A DNA stretch of 64,000 nucleotides, taken from the NCBI RefSeq assembly GCF_003367705.1, contig NZ_CP031425.1, positions 558,001 to 622,000 of the forward strand. Direction: 5' to 3'. The notes beneath the pieces were generated by a model. The model saw nothing but the letters and a program-made list of their open reading frames with translations. It ran no database searches and was not told the DNA's origin. Position numbers and translations under genes: made by a program. This document shows positions 44,568 to 54,200 of this stretch, piece by piece. Origin of the DNA: Microbacterium foliorum. Lineage in GTDB: Bacteria > Actinomycetota > Actinomycetes > Actinomycetales > Microbacteriaceae. Positions within the stretch are counted from its first letter, which is position 1. The number at the start of each line of letters is the position of its first letter.

Positions 44568-45866
44568 GTGAACGGGAGCACCATCCTGCTCGCGGCGATC
44601 GCCGCCGGCGCGGGCGTGATCGGCATCCTGCTGTTCCGAGCCAGCCCGCGCCTCACTTTCGTGGTCTGGGCTCTCGTGCTGTTCTTCGTTCCCGTGTGGA
44701 TCGGCGTCAACGTCGGGTTCTTCTGGTCGGCGATCACCCTGCTCACCCTCGTGGCGGTGGTGACCAACATCTCCGACATCCGGCTCAACGGGATCGACCT
44801 GCTGATGGCGGTGTTCGCGTTGATGGCGGCCACCCAGTTCGCGTTGAAGATGACCGGACTGTCGGCGACCGTGATCGCGCTGCTCGAGTGGGTCCTGCCG
44901 TACGTCTGGGGACGACTGGTGCTCGCGCGTGTGACGCGCTCGTTCGTCACGGCGGTCATCGCCGCCGTCGTGACGGCGGCAGCGGTGCTCGGCCTCGTGG
45001 AGTTCGCGAGCGGGACGAACTTCTTCGTCTCGCTGCCCGCCATGGGCGCAGACCTCTACGCCACCTGGGGACCGTTGCAGGTTCGTGCTGATCGCTTGCG
45101 GGTGGAGGGCGCCTGGGGCCACTCGATCGCGATGGGCGCCGCGTTCGCGATGTCCTCGGTCTTCGTCGTCGCGGCTCGCTGGCCTGTGGCCGTGCGGCTG
45201 GTCGCGCTCGGCCTGATCACCGCCGCGACGGTGACCACCATCAGCCGTATCGGCATCCTCACGCTCGCCTTCAGCGTCGTGCTCTCCGTCCTGCTCCTCC
45301 CCGGACTCGCCAAAGCCATGCGCTGGTCGGTCGCCGTGCTCGCGGTGGTCGCGATGCTCGTCATCATCCCGTTCCTCGGCGAGGTGTTCCTCGAGGCGGG
45401 CGACGAGGCGGGCGGCAGTGCCGACTACCGGTCCGGACTGTTCTCGTTGGTCTCCCAGGTGCAGCTGTTCGGCAGCGCGGGCGATTGGAGCGGACTCACC
45501 GTCGGGGGCGAGTACCTCGGCGCCTACGCGAAGTCGGTCGACAACGCGTTCCTCGTCTTCGCGCTGCGGTTCGGCTGGATCCCGTCTCTGCTCCTGGTCG
45601 CCGTTCTCGTGCTCGCCGCGACCTACATCCTCCGCCGCGCCACGGTGTCACCGCCCTCGATCGCGGTGGCGTCGCAGCTGCCGGCGATCTTCGCCGTCGC
45701 GCTGATCACCCAGGCGGGTTCGTACCTGTGGTTCCTCGCCGGCCTCGCGGTCGCCTGGGCGCAGCGGGGGCACGACGCCGATGCGGCTGCCGATCAGTCG
45801 GAGCGGCCGTCTCTCTTCAGCATGAGCCGCACGAACGACGCCAGCGTCTTCGCATCACGCCGGTAG
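44568..45866 (+). CDS. O-antigen ligase/polymerase-like membrane protein (Wzy-like)
   Basis: 432 residues with 11 or 12 membrane segments and one long loop (FVSLPAMGADLYATWGPLQV, then RLRVEGAWGHSIAMG), as in the Wzy/WaaL family. The loop histidine and arginine positions fit but the family is poorly conserved in sequence. Start is GTG 44568. Its last 73 bases overlap the 3' end of the convergent flippase gene. In this setting it would polymerise the lipid-linked repeat unit outside the membrane. Confidence 0.8.
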   Translation: MNGSTILLAAIAAGAGVIGILLFRASPRLTFVVWALVLFFVPVWIGVNVGFFWSAITLLTLVAVVTNISDIRLNGIDLLMAVFALMAATQFALKMTGLSATVIALLEWVLPYVWGRLVLARVTRSFVTAVIAAVVTAAAVLGLVEFASGTNFFVSLPAMGADLYATWGPLQVRADRLRVEGAWGHSIAMGAAFAMSSVFVVAARWPVAVRLVALGLITAATVTTISRIGILTLAFSVVLSVLLLPGLAKAMRWSVAVLAVVAMLVIIPFLGEVFLEAGDEAGGSADYRSGLFSLVSQVQLFGSAGDWSGLTVGGEYLGAYAKSVDNAFLVFALRFGWIPSLLLVAVLVLAATYILRRATVSPPSIAVASQLPAIFAVALITQAGSYLWFLAGLAVAWAQRGHDADAAADQSERPSLFSMSRTNDASVFASRR

Positions 45867-47260
45867 ACGGGGATCGTCAGAGCGACGGCGGAGACTGCGA
45901 GGCCCGCCGCGAGCCCGACGCCGAGCTGCACCCAGGCGTCCGTCGCCGCGAGAGCCTGAGCGACGCCCCAGGCTGCGAGACCGGCGGCTGCGGAGACCGC
46001 GATGATCCGCCCCGCACCCTGGTACAGCTGTCGGCGCGGCATCGGCGTGATCCGCGAGAGCCACGCGAGCGAGATGGGCCAGGCGATGGCGGGGTGCACC
46101 GCGAAGGCGATCGCGACACCCAGGACCCCGAAGAAGGAACCGATCACGACGCAGACCACCTTGATGAGGGCTGTGACAATCGAGTAGCGCAGCAGGTCGG
46201 CGCCCAGACCGCGCGCGAGATACACCCAGTACCCCACGAAGGAGACGGTGGTCAGGATGCCGGCGATCGCGAACATGCGCAGCATCGGTGCCGCCTCCGC
46301 CCATCGACTGCCGAGCATGATGTCGACGGCCGGTTCGGCGAGGCCCGCCACGATCGCGACCGGGATGCCGAAAAGGAATCCCAGCGCGAGCTGTGCTGCG
46401 GTGACGTACGCCTCGAATCGGGGCTGATCCTGCTGCACGCGCGACAACACGGGAAGCGCGACGGACTGGAGCGGTGAGCGCACCTGGGTCAGCGGCGTCA
46501 TGATCAGCTGGAAGGCGCGGTTGTAGAGCCCCAGGGGAGCGGTCCCGAACCGGAAGCTGATCAGCACGGTGTCGATCTGACGGGAGGCGTAGCCGATCAG
46601 GTTCGTGGCCACGAGGGTCCACCCGAAGTTCACGAGCTGCTTGACCGGGTGCGCGCGGGAGTACCGGCGCGGCCACCAGCGCCCGGCCGCGACGACGCCG
46701 ACGAGCAGGATCGCTCCGGTCACGAGCTGCTGGATCACCAGCGCCCAGTACCCCATGCCGGCCACCGCGGCGATGATCGCGACCGCGAGGGCGATGGCCG
46801 ACGATGCGACGTCGATGACCGCGAGCGGTCGCAGTTTGAGGTCGCGCATCAGGTTGGCTCTGTGCTGGGTGGCGAGTCCGTTGAGCAGGAAGGTCAACGC
46901 GAGCCATTGCGAGATGCCCACGAGATCCGGCTCGCCGGTGACGGCGCCGATGGCCCACGACAGCGAGTACATGATCGCTGTGAGCAGCACCCCGATCGCG
47001 GCGTTGATCCAGAATAGGTTGTCGCGCTGGCCCGTGGACAGCTCGGGTGCCTGGATGGATGCCGAGGTGAGTCCGAAGTCGCGGAAGATCTCGCCGAGCC
47101 CGACGACGACCAGGACGATCGCCAGGAGTCCGTAGTCGTGCGGAGACAGTATCCGCGCGAGGACGACGACCGACAGCAGCTGCAGGAGGATTCTCGCTGC
47201 CTGTGCGGCGAGGGTGAAGTACGCGCCGCGGGCTGCGGAGTGCGCGAGAGAGGAGGCCAT
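45794..47260 (-). CDS. Polysaccharide flippase, MOP superfamily (Wzx-like)
   Basis: 488 residues with about 14 membrane segments. The start GAYFTLAAQAARILLQLLSV, then VLARILSPHDYGLLAIVLVV, is typical of the PST/Wzx family of lipid-linked oligosaccharide flippases. First residues overlap the stop of the FrhB-like gene at 47260, so it is the third gene of a minus-strand operon (pyruvyltransferase, FrhB-like, flippase). Substrate not readable. Confidence 0.88.
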   Translation of the reverse strand: MASSLAHSAARGAYFTLAAQAARILLQLLSVVVLARILSPHDYGLLAIVLVVVGLGEIFRDFGLTSASIQAPELSTGQRDNLFWINAAIGVLLTAIMYSLSWAIGAVTGEPDLVGISQWLALTFLLNGLATQHRANLMRDLKLRPLAVIDVASSAIALAVAIIAAVAGMGYWALVIQQLVTGAILLVGVVAAGRWWPRRYSRAHPVKQLVNFGWTLVATNLIGYASRQIDTVLISFRFGTAPLGLYNRAFQLIMTPLTQVRSPLQSVALPVLSRVQQDQPRFEAYVTAAQLALGFLFGIPVAIVAGLAEPAVDIMLGSRWAEAAPMLRMFAIAGILTTVSFVGYWVYLARGLGADLLRYSIVTALIKVVCVVIGSFFGVLGVAIAFAVHPAIAWPISLAWLSRITPMPRRQLYQGAGRIIAVSAAAGLAAWGVAQALAATDAWVQLGVGLAAGLAVSAVALTIPVYRRDAKTLASFVRLMLKRDGRSD

Positions 47261-48471
47261 CAGCGCCTCTGCGCCGCACGGACCCGGCGGAACGTTCCGC
47301 GCAGCACCCTGATGGCTTCGCGCGGCGCGGCCGCGGTCAGTCGGATCAGGGCGAAACCGCGGTAGCGGGGAGGACGGCGGCCGGCGAGACGAGAGCCGAG
47401 GAGCCGCGCGAAGAGAAACCGGCGTCGGGCCGTCTGCAATGGTTGGGCGTCACGCAGGTGCGCACCCTGGAGCGGTCGCACGGCGATCACGCCGGCGTCG
47501 ATCGCGGCGAGGATCACCTCCCGCCCTCGCGGGGTGCGGGCGACGAGTGCGCTGAAGCCGTCTCCTTCGGCGAAGGTCGGATACCCGCGATCGTCGGTCT
47601 CCCAGGAGTCGGCGCACACGATGTCGGCGGCCTGTCCGACGCCGTCCGGGCATATCTTGCAGCGCCACTGAGTGGTAGGACCGAGGACTCTGCCCCAGGA
47701 CTCGTCGTAGTCGGCGGAGACCTCGAGCTCGCCGCTGCGCGCGGTGAAGCGGCCCGGCCATCCGTTGCCGCGATAACGGAGTGCGTCGACACGCTGCTCG
47801 GCCGAGATGCCGAGCTCCGTGAGCAGCGATTCGGTCGCGTGCTGGCTCGGTGTGCCTGCGCAGAAGAACGAGAGCAGCAACGGAGCTTCTCCGTCGACCA
47901 GCTGCGGTGCCGACGCGCGGAGCGCCGCCACCTCGCAGGGTTTGGCCGCCACCGCGCTGTCGCTGCGGAAGGCATCGGGGTTCTCGAGCGCGCCGACGGG
48001 GGCGTAGCGCGAGCCCGCGGCAGCGAGGGCCTGCTCCCGCGTCGTGATCGTCACCGGCACCGTGCGTCGCGGCGAGGTGCGTTCTGCGGCGGCGCCGGTG
48101 ATGCGGGCGGCGCGCCCCGTGGCGAGCAGCCAGGTGTGCAGCGCGGTCAGCGCACCACCGCTGCTGCCCGCACGACGGATCTCGTCGTCGGTCGCCCAGG
48201 CCTGCCAGAGACCGACGTTCGGTCCGAGCAGTGGATCGTGCTCGGCTCCTTCGGGCGCAGCCGGAGCGGTGATGCGCATGCCTGGGCACGAGCGGTCGAA
48301 GACATCGACCGCTCCGTCGATCGGCGTCGACGCTCCTTCCTGGACGGGCCGCAGGTAGCCGCGGTCGTCGAGGCGCATGGTCACGCCGGGGTCGAGGCGG
48401 GGGCACAGTCCGCAGCCGGAGCACGCGTCGCGATCGAGCACGTCGGCGATGCGCTCCTGCAGCGCGGTCAC
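47260..48471 (-). CDS. FrhB/F420-hydrogenase beta-subunit-like protein
   Basis: Start is GTG 48471, overlapping the upstream stop (GTGA). 403 residues. DACSGCGLCPRL is an iron-sulfur-type cysteine cluster, and RRAGSSGGALTALHTWLL is the signature of the coenzyme F420 hydrogenase/dehydrogenase beta-subunit family. WRCKICPDGVGQAADIVCAD adds a second cysteine group. Members of this family often sit beside pyruvyltransferases in polysaccharide clusters, where their redox role is unknown; F420 use is not implied. Confidence 0.85.
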   Translation of the reverse strand: MTALQERIADVLDRDACSGCGLCPRLDPGVTMRLDDRGYLRPVQEGASTPIDGAVDVFDRSCPGMRITAPAAPEGAEHDPLLGPNVGLWQAWATDDEIRRAGSSGGALTALHTWLLATGRAARITGAAAERTSPRRTVPVTITTREQALAAAGSRYAPVGALENPDAFRSDSAVAAKPCEVAALRASAPQLVDGEAPLLLSFFCAGTPSQHATESLLTELGISAEQRVDALRYRGNGWPGRFTARSGELEVSADYDESWGRVLGPTTQWRCKICPDGVGQAADIVCADSWETDDRGYPTFAEGDGFSALVARTPRGREVILAAIDAGVIAVRPLQGAHLRDAQPLQTARRRFLFARLLGSRLAGRRPPRYRGFALIRLTAAAPREAIRVLRGTFRRVRAAQRR

Positions 48472-49544
48472 AGCGACTGCTTCAGGCCGGCCACCAGGGG
48501 CTCGAGCAGAGCGCGACCCTTGTCGCGTGCGTCCTCTGCGCCGCTGCGCAGGTCGGGTGCCGCGGCGTGCGCGAGAACCTGGCCCGCCCAGTCGCCGCTC
48601 TCGGTGATCGAGACGACCCTGGTCCATCCGACGGCATCCATCAGCGGTGCGAACTTGCGGGAGTAGGCCATGGCGATCGCGGGGGTGCCGGTCGAGAGCG
48701 CATTGAGGCACGCGTGCATGCGCGCCCCGATCACGAGCGCGCTCGCCGCGATGATCGACCGCGCATCCTCGAGGTCGGCGGGGACGACCAGGTCGACCCG
48801 TGCGTCGTACTCGTCGGCGAGGTCGCGGCTCACGGGCACGTCGTTGTCGTGGCTCTGCGAGTCGAGCACGTGCGGGAAGATCGTGACCGACCGGCCCGAC
48901 GTCAGCAGCTCGTCGATGATGCGGCGGATTGCTTCGCGGTAGCGGGCGGCGTCGACATGCGGATTCTCGTTCCAGAGCAGACCGGACACGTTCAGCAGCA
49001 CGTCGCGCTTCACCGTCGAGGGCGTCGGCTGGTCGATGCCGAACACGAGGTCGCTCGTGACGGCGGCGACCGGACGTCCCAACTCGGCCGAGGCTGTCGC
49101 ACTGACGATGTCGCGGGCGAAGACCAGGCTGCTGCGACGCAGGTTGCGTCGGGCCAGCGCGCGTCCGCGGCGGGTGTGGAACGGGCCGATCGTCTGCGGT
49201 GCCATGACGGAGGGGACCCCCGCCTGGGTCGCGAACTCGTGCAGCAGCGACATCGTAGTGTGTCGTGTGAGGCCGTAGATGTCGGCGAAGCTGTCGCCCG
49301 AGCGGGTGTCCCAGACGAGATCGAAGCCGCTGAGCCAGCGCTGCATACCGAGACGACCGGTGACCCGCTCGCGCACCAGGGCGCGCGGAGTCCACGGGAC
49401 CTCCGGCTGCCGTCGGCCGTAGTTGAGATAGGTGAATTCCGCATCGGGCCAGACCGATCTGACCAGGTCTTCGGAACCGCGCGCGAGCGCGCGGACCCCG
49501 AGATTGACGCTGGAATCGTTCGCCCAAGCAATGAGAACGCGCAC
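48468..49544 (-). CDS. Polysaccharide pyruvyltransferase family protein
   Basis: 358 residues. The WDTRSGDSFADIYG start, SVMAPQTIGPFHTRRGRALA and VIGARMHACLNALSTGTPAI are the marks of the CsaB/WcaK family, which adds pyruvate ketals to surface sugars. First gene of its operon. The leader on this strand has a single TCTGGGGAGATG (49621-49632) and a repeated TCATCTGG. Acceptor sugar unknown. A pyruvylated polymer would be acidic. Confidence 0.87.
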   Translation of the reverse strand: MRVLIAWANDSSVNLGVRALARGSEDLVRSVWPDAEFTYLNYGRRQPEVPWTPRALVRERVTGRLGMQRWLSGFDLVWDTRSGDSFADIYGLTRHTTMSLLHEFATQAGVPSVMAPQTIGPFHTRRGRALARRNLRRSSLVFARDIVSATASAELGRPVAAVTSDLVFGIDQPTPSTVKRDVLLNVSGLLWNENPHVDAARYREAIRRIIDELLTSGRSVTIFPHVLDSQSHDNDVPVSRDLADEYDARVDLVVPADLEDARSIIAASALVIGARMHACLNALSTGTPAIAMAYSRKFAPLMDAVGWTRVVSITESGDWAGQVLAHAAAPDLRSGAEDARDKGRALLEPLVAGLKQSL

Positions 49545-49805
49545 GTGAAACCCCCTCGACTCCGTCGTGCCCCGTACACGATCGAGCCGCTGCCCTTCAG
49601 ACGCGGTCCAGATGACCGCACATCTCCCCAGATGAATGCCCAGCGCGTCGTTCGAGGATACGGCTGAGCAGCCTCATCCTAGCATCACGCCCTCCCTTTG
49701 CTCAGGGTTGGCGTGCACGGTCGGCTACCATGAGAGCGCGCCGCGTTCGATCGGCGATGTCGTCACGCGGGGAGGCGACGCTTGCCGGCACTGGAGGGGG
49801 CACGG

Positions 49806-51179
49806 ATGAAAGCCGACGCGACGGGATGGTCTCTCGCCAGCGCATGGGGAGCGGTTCGCAAGTTCTGGTTCGTGATCCTGGGCATGGCTCTCATCGGAGG
49901 CGCTGTCGGGTACGGGGTCTCGGCGGCGACGCCGCCGCAGTACCAGTCGACGGCGACGCTGTACTTCGCGATGAACCAGGGCACGACGGGCACTGATCTC
50001 AACCAGGGCTCGACGTACACCCAGTCGCAGATGCTCTCCTTCGCTCAGCTCGCGACGTCTTCGCGTGTCCTGGCACCGGTCATCGAGGACCTCGACCTCG
50101 CGCTGACGCCCAAGGAGCTGACCCGGAACATCGCCATCACGATCCCGCAGGACACCACGATCCTCGGCGTCGAAGTGACCTCGACCAGCGCGGCGCGCGC
50201 GACCGACATCGCGAATGCGATCTCCGAGGAGCTGTCCAGCGCCGTCGAGGAGATCGTCGCGAAGGGCGTCGATCAGAAGCCGACGATCATCCCCTCCGTC
50301 ATCGACGAGGCGGTCGTCCCTCAGTTCCAGTCGCTGCCGAACAAGACCAAGGATGCCGGCCTCGCCGCGGTCCTCGGACTCATCCTCGGCGTACTCGTCG
50401 CGTTCGTCGCGACCGTCGCCGACAACCGGGTGCGCAACGAAGCTGCCCTCGCCCGCGTCACGGATCTGCCGTATCTCGGATCCATCACCCGCACCAAGCG
50501 GGGAGTGACTGCCGGGCTGATCGTGGTGCGCGAACCGCGCAGCCACATCGCAGAAGACTTCCGGCGTGTGCAGTCGGCTCTCGCTTTCGCGAACATCGAC
50601 GGGCAGTCGCGGCGCCTCCTGATCACATCGGCGTCACCGGCCGAGGGCAAGTCCACGTTCTCGGCGAACCTCGCCGTGACCCTGGCCGATCTCGGCGAGA
50701 ACACACTCCTCATCGATGCCGACCTCCGCCGTCCGCGCATCGGCGAGATCTTCGGATTGGACGCCTCTGTCGGGCTGACCTCGGTCGTCCTGGGTTCCGC
50801 CGCCCTCACGGAGGCGGTGATCCCGTGGCGTGAGGGAGGACCCGATCTGCTGCTCTCCGGTGAGGTTCCGCCCAACTCGGCATCCGTGCTGACCTCGCAT
50901 GCGTTCGCCGAGGTGCTGGGAGCCGCGAGCGAGGGGCACGATGTCGTGGTGATCGATTCGCCGCCGGTTCTGACCGTCGCCGACACGAATCTCGTCGCGC
51001 CGCTCGTCGACGGCGTCGTCATCGTCGTCGATGCCTCGAAGACCAGCCGTCCGCAGCTGGCTGCGACGATCCGCACGCTCGAAGGGGCCGGCGCGCCGAT
51101 CATCGGCATCGTCCTGAACAAGGTGCGACTCGCCCGTGGACGCACCACGTACTACACGCAGGAGGACTCCCCGGGTTAG
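49806..51179 (+). CDS. Chain-length regulator fused to BY-type tyrosine kinase (Wzz-Wzc-like)
   Basis: 457 residues from ATG 49806 (strong ribosome site GGAGGGGGCACGG). Two membrane segments, near 26-48 and 183-205, bound the outside Wzz domain. The cytoplasmic kinase follows: Walker A ASPAEGKST (about 276), Walker A' LLIDADLRRPRIGE (about 300) and Walker B VVVIDSPP (about 378). The C-terminus has only one tyrosine pair (TTYYTQ), a short version of the usual tyrosine cluster. It controls polymer length and export by cycles of autophosphorylation. A -10-like TACCAT lies at 49726-49731. Confidence 0.92.
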   Translation: MKADATGWSLASAWGAVRKFWFVILGMALIGGAVGYGVSAATPPQYQSTATLYFAMNQGTTGTDLNQGSTYTQSQMLSFAQLATSSRVLAPVIEDLDLALTPKELTRNIAITIPQDTTILGVEVTSTSAARATDIANAISEELSSAVEEIVAKGVDQKPTIIPSVIDEAVVPQFQSLPNKTKDAGLAAVLGLILGVLVAFVATVADNRVRNEAALARVTDLPYLGSITRTKRGVTAGLIVVREPRSHIAEDFRRVQSALAFANIDGQSRRLLITSASPAEGKSTFSANLAVTLADLGENTLLIDADLRRPRIGEIFGLDASVGLTSVVLGSAALTEAVIPWREGGPDLLLSGEVPPNSASVLTSHAFAEVLGAASEGHDVVVIDSPPVLTVADTNLVAPLVDGVVIVVDASKTSRPQLAATIRTLEGAGAPIIGIVLNKVRLARGRTTYYTQEDSPG

Positions 51180-51257
51180 TCCTGCTACTCTGATCTGCGG
51201 ATGGGGGCATCCGTTCTCGCGATGGGTGTGTCTTGTTGCATACAGAACGGCTCATAC

Positions 51258-54200
51258 GTGACTCCCATCCCATTCAGACTCCTCGGTGATCGCGCCTCGC
51301 GCGGATTCCTCGCCTTCCTCGTCGTGCTCAGCGCTCTCGCAGCGATGCTGACGGGTGTGTCCCGCGCCGATGCGGACACCGACGCGATCCTCACGGACAC
51401 CATGGATCGCACATCGGCATCCGGGTGGGGAGCGCCGCCGGTCGGCGGTGCCTACGCTTCGTCGCCCTCGGCAGTGACGAGCGTGACCGACGGAGCGGCA
51501 GCTCTGGCGGCACCGGGACCGGGACGCACGGCGAAGGTGAGCTGGAACGGCGCCCAGACCGGCGATGTCGATCTGGTCACGACGGCATCGGTGCCCGATC
51601 TCCCCGCCTCGAGCGGTGTGTACCTGAGCACCCACGTGCGCGAGACCGGCGACCGATCGTATGCTGCACGACTCAGGCTTCTCGGCGACGGCCGCACGGA
51701 TCTCGAGCTGGTCTCCTTCACCGGGTTCACGGCCACCGTGCTCTCAGCGCAGGGCGTCGACCTCGGTGCGGCCGTCGGCAGCGGGTTCTCCGTGGAGGTC
51801 GTGGCTGTCGGATCGGATCCGGTTCAGCTGCGAGCCCGCGTGTGGGCAACAGGGGAGACCCGCCCGGACTGGCAGGTGAAGGCGTCGGACGCGGGAGCGG
51901 AGCGCATCACCAGAGCGGGCGGCCTGGCGTGGAGCGCGTATGCCTCCACGGGCGGTTCCGTCGCCCCCGTCCTGATCGAGGACGTGTCGGCGACGCCCGG
52001 CGTGCTCTCTGAGGAGAACCCGACCCAGGCGTGCGCCGACGGTGACATCGCCTGCGATCAGTTCGATCGCAGCACCGACACCGTCTGGGGCGCTGCCGAT
52101 CGGGGTGGGGCGTGGACAGGATCCGGCGCCGCCGTGCTCACGGTCGACGGATCCGCGGGCGTCATCTCCAGTCCTGCGGCCGGACGATCCTCGACCGCTG
52201 TGCTGGCAGCGGCCGTGCCCGCCGACGCCCGTGTGACCACGGACATCGGGATCCGCACTCTGCCGACGGCGGGCTCGGGCATCTACCTGAGCATCGCGAC
52301 CCGTGTCGTGGGCGACTCCTCCTATGCCGTGCGGCTGAGGGTCATGCCCGACGGAGTGTCCGAGCTCCAGCTGGTTCGGCTCAAGAATCTGACGAGCGCC
52401 GACATCCTCGGTTCCGTCCGTCTGGCGAGCACGGTCGACGCCGGAGACGAGGTGCGCATCGCCTTCGAGACCACGGGGACGAAGACCGTGGCACTCGCCG
52501 CCAAGCTCTGGGAGCCCAGTGGCACGGAGCCTGCGGAGTGGACCGTCTCTGCGACCGACGCGTCGAAGGAGCGCATCGCAGACGCAGGACGCATCGGTGT
52601 GGCCCTGTATTCGGCGAACGGCGGTAACACGCCGCAGGTCGCGATCGAGGCGATCGCCGCCCGCGCCGCACAAGCCCCCGAGGAGCCGACCGAGCCGACC
52701 GAGCCGACGGAGCCGACGGAGCCGACGGAGCCGACGGAGCCGACGGAGCCGACGGAGCCGACCGAGCCGACCGAGCCGACCGAGCCGACGGTCCCGAACC
52801 CGGATCAGGAGTTCCCGCGCGGCGGTGCCGGCGCTGCAGCACCCGGATCCTTCTCGTACTCCGCACCGACGACCGCGGTGCACGTCGCCCGCACGGGGTC
52901 GGACGCCGCCGGCGGCACGGCCGCTCAGCCGGTGCAGACCATCACTGCGGCGCTGCGCAAGGTGCCCAGCGGCGGAACCATCGTCGTCCACGAGGGGTCG
53001 TACCACGAGGAGATCGTGGTGCCGCCCCAGAAGCGCGTCACGATCCAGCCGGCTCCCGGCGACGAGGTCTGGCTCGACGGCGCCGAGGCCGTGACCGGCT
53101 GGCGCGCAGAAGCGGGCGTGTGGGTCAAGGACGGGTGGAATCTCGCGCTGGACTCGAGCCCCACGTACACGAAGGGCGCGTCCGACGGCGGATCCGCGGG
53201 CTGGCAGTTCGTGAACCCCGAGTTCCCGATGGCCGCCCACCCCGATCAGCTCTGGGTCGGCGGCGTGCAGCTCACCGAGGTCGCGCGACGGGATCAGGTC
53301 ACGCCCAACACGTTCTATGTCGACGGCTCCCGGTCGCAGCTGGTCATGGGGTCGGACCCGTCCGGCAAGTCCGTGGAAGCCAGCACGTTGACGCAGGCGC
53401 TCTCGATCCGTTCGGCGGGATCGGTGCTCCAGGGCATCGGCGTACGCCGCTACGCCACGAGCGTCCCGCAGATGGGCACGGTCGTGGTGGCGGCCCCCGA
53501 CGTCACCGTCGCTGACGTCACGGTGCGTGACAACTCGACCACAGGTCTGTATTCCTGGGCTCTGCGGACGACGTTCACCCGTGTCTCGGTGATCGACAAC
53601 GGCCTGCTCGGCGCGGGCGCGTCGACAGCAGACGGTCTCCGGGTGAGCCATCTGTTGTCGACGGGCAACAACGCCCAGCGGTTCAACCGCGCTCCGGTCT
53701 CCGGCGCGTTCAAGGTGACCAGATCGCGCGATGTCGAGGTGAAAGACAGTGCGTTCCTCGACAACCTGGGCCAGGGGCCGTGGTTCGACGAGTCCGTCTA
53801 CGACATCACCTTCACCGGAAACGATGTGGTCGGCAACACCGGCAACGGACTCGTTCTCGAGCTTTCCGAGAAGGCGATCATCGCCGACAACATCGTGTCC
53901 GACAACGCTCTGAACGGCATCTACGTCATCGGAACCGGCAACGTCCAGATCTGGAACAACACCGCGGTCGGCAATCAGCGGAACATCGCGATCGTGCAGG
54001 ACAAACGTCGAGCGTCGGACAAGAGCGCGGCAGGACATGATCCGCGCCAGCAGCTCCCGGACCCCACCATGCCATGGGTCACACGCAAGACCGTGATCGT
54101 CAACAACGTCATCGGCGATGCGGTCGGCAACTGCCTGATCTGTGTGGAGGACTTCTCGAAGGAGTTCACCGGGGCGCAGCTCGTGTCCCGCAGTGACGGC

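Noticed and set aside
49606..49637. Leader of the pyruvyltransferase gene as another TGGGGA array
   Set aside because: It has a single TGGGGA and a related TCATCTGG repeat only, so I do not count it as an array.
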